A DNA stretch of 64,000 bases from Strongyloides papillosus (taxonomy: Eukaryota; Nematoda; Chromadorea; Rhabditida; Strongyloididae), in the NCBI GenBank assembly GCA_005656395.1, contig SRSI01000073.1:1086279-1150278 (forward strand), in the 5' to 3' direction. This document shows, in pieces, positions 63,261 to 64,000 of the stretch; the stretch's first letter is position 1; the number at the start of each line of letters is the position of its first letter. The translations under genes were made by a program, and so were the position numbers. The notes under the pieces were generated by a model. That model saw nothing but the letters and a program-made list of their open reading frames with translations. It was not told the DNA's origin and ran no database searches.

Positions 63261-64000
63261 AAATTGTAAGAAATGGTATGATTTAAATCTAGTGTGGATA
63301 CAAATACATAGTCGTCGGTTTATAAAATGAAAATCATTAAATCTAACTACTTTGTAAGAAAAATAAATGCCTAGTTAGTAGAATTTTAAGTTTAATAGCA
63401 GATCTAGTCTTATTTCGGGGAACCCAGAGTGATCTAGTTTTTCTAAAGCCTGCTACACACAAACCTAAACATGTCGATTTGACAAATACAATTTATACAA
63501 AAAAAGAGGTATATTCGATAGCATTTTGGGACCTCTAGTTTTACGCATCTCGTAAACACATTCTTACTCATTTTGCATGTACATTCTATCTTATTTTGTA
63601 TGTACTGAACAAGGTAGAATGTGTACTCAAAATGAGGTAAGATGTTTATACAAAATGAGCTAGAATGTAGTCTGTGGTTTACCCCCAGTTTGTAAGTTTT
63701 GTAATTATTATGCTTAATAAAAATAGTTAATAAACTTTTTTCGGCAAATTAATAGAGATATTCATTTTTTATCGATAGATTAAAATTTTTTATTTAATAA
63801 CTAATTAGTAGCAAAGTAAACAAAAATAAAAGTTAGGTATTTTCAAATTTTTTTGATTTGCTTGTTAAAAATATTTAAATCAATTAAAATAATAAAAATA
63901 ATTTAATCAAACGAAATAATAAAAAATTCTATTTATTTCAATAATAAACTTTACAAGAAATAATTTTTTTCACAATGTCCACTAAAAATCACATCATTGG
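63261..64000. other. Gene-free right edge
   Basis: No gene seen. It contains the inverted/direct repeat cluster at 63567-63669. Confidence 0.5.
63567..63669. repeat. Cluster of 22-nt inverted and direct repeats
   Basis: Two leftward units (CTCATTTTGCATGTACATTC and TCTTATTTTGTATGTAC) are followed by about three rightward units of the form TAGAATGTGTACTCAAAATG. It could fold as a hairpin. Confidence 0.55.

Noticed and set aside
1..64000. CRISPR arrays, tRNA or rRNA genes, bacterial operon signals
   Set aside because: No regularly spaced repeats with unique spacers and no cloverleaf or rRNA segments were seen; introns and gene families are nematode-like.

Overview
The window is eukaryotic nuclear DNA, very AT-rich, with many introns of only about 36-47 nt that start GTAAG and end TTTTAG. 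It is packed with tandem secreted metalloprotease genes of the astacin (M12A) family. That combination points to a parasitic nematode of the Strongyloides/Parastrongyloides type. This taxonomic call is inference from intron style, base composition and gene content, not from a search.

Layout. (1) 1-26324: a head-to-tail plus-strand array of astacin-EGF-CUB proteases. It holds one gene cut by the window edge (1-1151), seven apparently intact genes (starting at 4781, 7216, 11280, 16500, 21161, 23079 and 24985) and one pseudogene (18416-20594) interrupted by a transposable element. The intact genes share a three-exon design that simple ORF calling misses: a 57-60 nt signal-peptide exon, a small propeptide exon (102 nt in six genes, 87 nt in one), and one long exon with the protease, EGF and CUB domains. 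(2) 27201-28817, minus strand: a more canonical astacin with a long basic propeptide. (3) 30390-32460, minus strand: a C2H2 zinc-finger protein with a likely SUMO-interacting motif. (4) 33815-36030: an intact astacin-fold protein that has lost all zinc ligands and the catalytic Glu (a pseudoprotease), followed by a decayed relative. (5) 36600-39483: remnants, including a DEAH-box RNA helicase pseudogene fragment and a heat-shock-element-like array. (6) 39484-47503: a second plus-strand array of four astacin genes of a different subfamily. (7) 48870-60335, minus strand: a five-exon family of GT14 (core-2/I-branching type) glycosyltransferases, with two intact genes, one frameshifted copy and one exon fragment. 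(8) 60336-64000: no gene recognised; degenerate tandem and inverted repeats.

Mobile DNA includes two mariner copies with the same internal deletion and TA target duplications, two families of large foldback TIR elements carried along in a tandem duplication, a small TIR element (4076-4382) with a solo end near 36.6 kb, and an 833-bp TA-flanked element inside the astacin pseudogene.

Working picture. The window is a birth-and-death gene cluster. Secreted zinc proteases multiply by unequal crossing over, exchange EGF modules by gene conversion, and decay by stops, frameshifts and insertions; one lineage appears kept as a non-catalytic protein. The neighbouring Golgi glycosyltransferases expand the same way. 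All exon joins were deduced by eye from paralog comparison and splice signals.
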